Assembly: GCA_017380615.1 (NCBI GenBank)
Contig: JAFODQ010000014.1
Location: forward strand, 1-32,618
Origin: Clostridia bacterium
GTDB taxonomy: Bacteria; Bacillota; Clostridia; Oscillospirales; Acutalibacteraceae
DNA length: 32,618 nucleotides
Direction of reading: 5' to 3'
Shown here: positions 32,026-32,618 of the stretch, in pieces
Layout of the letters: each line of letters starts with the position of its first letter
Numbering within the stretch: the stretch's first letter is position 1
Program-made: the position numbers and the translations under genes
The notes under the pieces: generated by a model
The model's input: only the letters and a program-made list of their open reading frames with translations
Told to the model about the DNA's origin: nothing
The model's database searches: none

Positions 32026-32053
32026 TTGACAACCAATTGTGGTACTATATGTG
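32026..32053 (+). promoter_or_regulatory. Probable promoter of rpsT
   Basis: Perfect TTGACA (32026-32031). The -10 is uncertain: TATATG (32046-32051) has 14-bp spacing and TATGTG (32048-32053) has 16 bp. Confidence 0.55.
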
Positions 32054-32087
32054 AATGTATGAAGTAAAAAAAGGAGGTGCCCACCGA

Positions 32088-32348
32088 ATGCCAAACATTA
32101 AGTCTGCAAAGAAGAGAGTTCTTGTTAATGCAACAAAGGCTGCAAGAAACAAGGCAACTAACTCTGCTCTTAAGACAGCAATTAAGAAGGCTAACGCTGC
32201 TATCGACGCTAACGAGGCAAACAAGGCTGAAGCTGTTAAGGTTGCTGTTAAGAAGCTTGACCAGGCTGCTGCAAAGGGTCTTCTTCACAAGAACAACGCA
32301 GCTCACAAGAAGTCACAGCTCGTAACAAAGCTCAACAAGTCAAACTGA
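32088..32348 (+). CDS. rpsT: 30S ribosomal protein S20
   Basis: 86 residues, Lys/Ala-rich, all-helical. The canonical start [11 protein letters not shown] and the internal KKANAAIDA and [16 protein letters not shown] segments identify S20, which binds 16S rRNA in the body of the 30S subunit. Start ATG 32088 has AAGGAGGTG eight bases upstream; an in-frame ATG at 32055 precedes this SD. Single-gene unit ended by a strong terminator. Confidence 0.98.
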   Translation: MPNIKSAKKRVLVNATKAARNKATNSALKTAIKKANAAIDANEANKAEAVKVAVKKLDQAAAKGLLHKNNAAHKKSQLVTKLNKSN

Positions 32349-32371
32349 TTGCACTTTGTGAGATAAAGAAA

Positions 32372-32412
32372 AACCCCCGTAACGATGTGTTACGGGGATT
32401 TCTTTTTTTATA
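32372..32412 (+). terminator. Intrinsic terminator of rpsT
   Basis: 9-bp GC-rich stem CCCCGTAAC / GTTACGGGG, loop GATGT, followed by ATTTCTTTTTTTA. Confidence 0.93.
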
Positions 32413-32513
32413 ATGATTGTAATTTTTCGAAACGCAGTCGCGTTTCGAAAAAGCCGATTTTATCGGCTTTTAGCAAAATTTTTTTATAAATACAATTTTG
32501 CATTACACTCATT
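32412..32513. repeat. Cloverleaf-like palindrome cluster A
   Basis: The outer stem 32412-32423 (AATGATTGTAAT) pairs with 32502-32513 (ATTACACTCATT), 11 of 12 bases. It encloses TTTTCGAAACGC-AGTC-GCGTTTCGAAAA (32424-32451), AGCCGAT-TTT-ATCGGCT (32452-32468) and GCAAAATT ... AATTTTGC (32473-32501). The arms follow each other almost without linker, forming a perfect four-way junction, and the first two share an A-run. No gene lies inside. Function unknown. Confidence 0.8.
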
Positions 32514-32518
32514 GAAAG

Positions 32519-32611
32519 GATTATAGTCGAATTTTCGAAGAAAATTCGATACCAAATCATAATTTGGTATCGAAACAGTGTAATTTTACACTGTTTCGAC
32601 TAACTATAATC
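32519..32611. repeat. Cloverleaf-like palindrome cluster B
   Basis: The outer stem GATTATAGT (32519-32527) pairs perfectly with ACTATAATC (32603-32611). Inside are CGAATTTTC-GAA-GAAAATTCG (32528-32548), ATACCAAAT-CATA-ATTTGGTAT (32549-32570) and CGAAACAGTGTAA-TT-TTACACTGTTTCG (32571-32598). Architecture and size match cluster A, five bases away, although the arm sequences differ. TCGA recurs at arm borders. Confidence 0.8.
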
Positions 32612-32618
32612 GTTATAA

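Noticed and set aside
32412-32618. CRISPR array or tandem repeat at the right edge
   Set aside because: The hairpins differ in sequence and have no constant repeat-spacer period, and no cas genes are present in the window.

Overview
The window looks like chromosome of a low-GC, endospore-forming member of the Clostridia (Oscillospiraceae/Ruminococcaceae-like gut anaerobe). The reasons are a 492-residue SpoIVA, a dgt-dnaG-rpoD cluster with a short clostridial RpoD, an O2-detoxifying flavodiiron protein, an anaerobic sulfatase maturase, BspA-like LRR proteins, frequent TTG starts and strong AGGAGG-type ribosome binding sites. The taxonomic statement is inference from gene content; no rRNA is present.

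Layout. 1-140: right end of an IS3-family element, then a membrane-anchored hypothetical protein on the minus strand. 868-1014: tRNA-Gln(CTG) with its own promoter and terminator. 1079-3591: MATE exporter and membrane acyltransferase. 3643-8572 (minus): rpoD, dnaG, dgt, yigZ-like and rpmE. 8733-14019: orphan membrane protein, sugar nucleotidyltransferase, CDF metal exporter, spoIVA (with a sigma-E-like promoter) and an MgtC/SapB protein. 14074-17336: multi-pass membrane sulfatase with a CSPAR formylglycine motif, followed by its radical-SAM maturase. 17398-19485: secreted BspA-like LRR/Fn3 protein whose RBS is sequestered by a 5'-end hairpin and whose frame is cut by an internal TAA. 19543-22015 (minus): lysine riboswitch - dapA - lysA. 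22065-27113 (minus): four-gene operon of GH78-like glycosidase, Gfo/Idh/MocA oxidoreductase, EEP-family hydrolase and flavodiiron protein. 27211-29030: initiator tRNA, a partial duplication of its 3' end, a cloverleaf-like palindrome cluster and an XRE/YcxB-like regulator. 29028-31279 (minus): OPT transporter and an overlapping PqqD-like gene without a standard start codon. 31386-32412: inorganic pyrophosphatase and ribosomal protein S20. 32412-32611: two more cloverleaf-like palindrome clusters.

Most of the window is ordinary chromosomal housekeeping with good promoters and terminators. The most unusual material is (i) three intergenic elements of about 92-102 bp that share an architecture (an outer stem enclosing three near-contiguous perfect hairpins) but apparently not a sequence, one of them built into a duplicated tRNA-fMet 3' end; (ii) the 5' hairpin and the nonsense codon of the BspA-like gene; (iii) a sulfatase with LtaS-like topology paired with its maturase; and (iv) two genes (MATE and PqqD-like) whose SD position points to a non-standard start codon. 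All calls were made by reading the sequence; no database or folding program was run.
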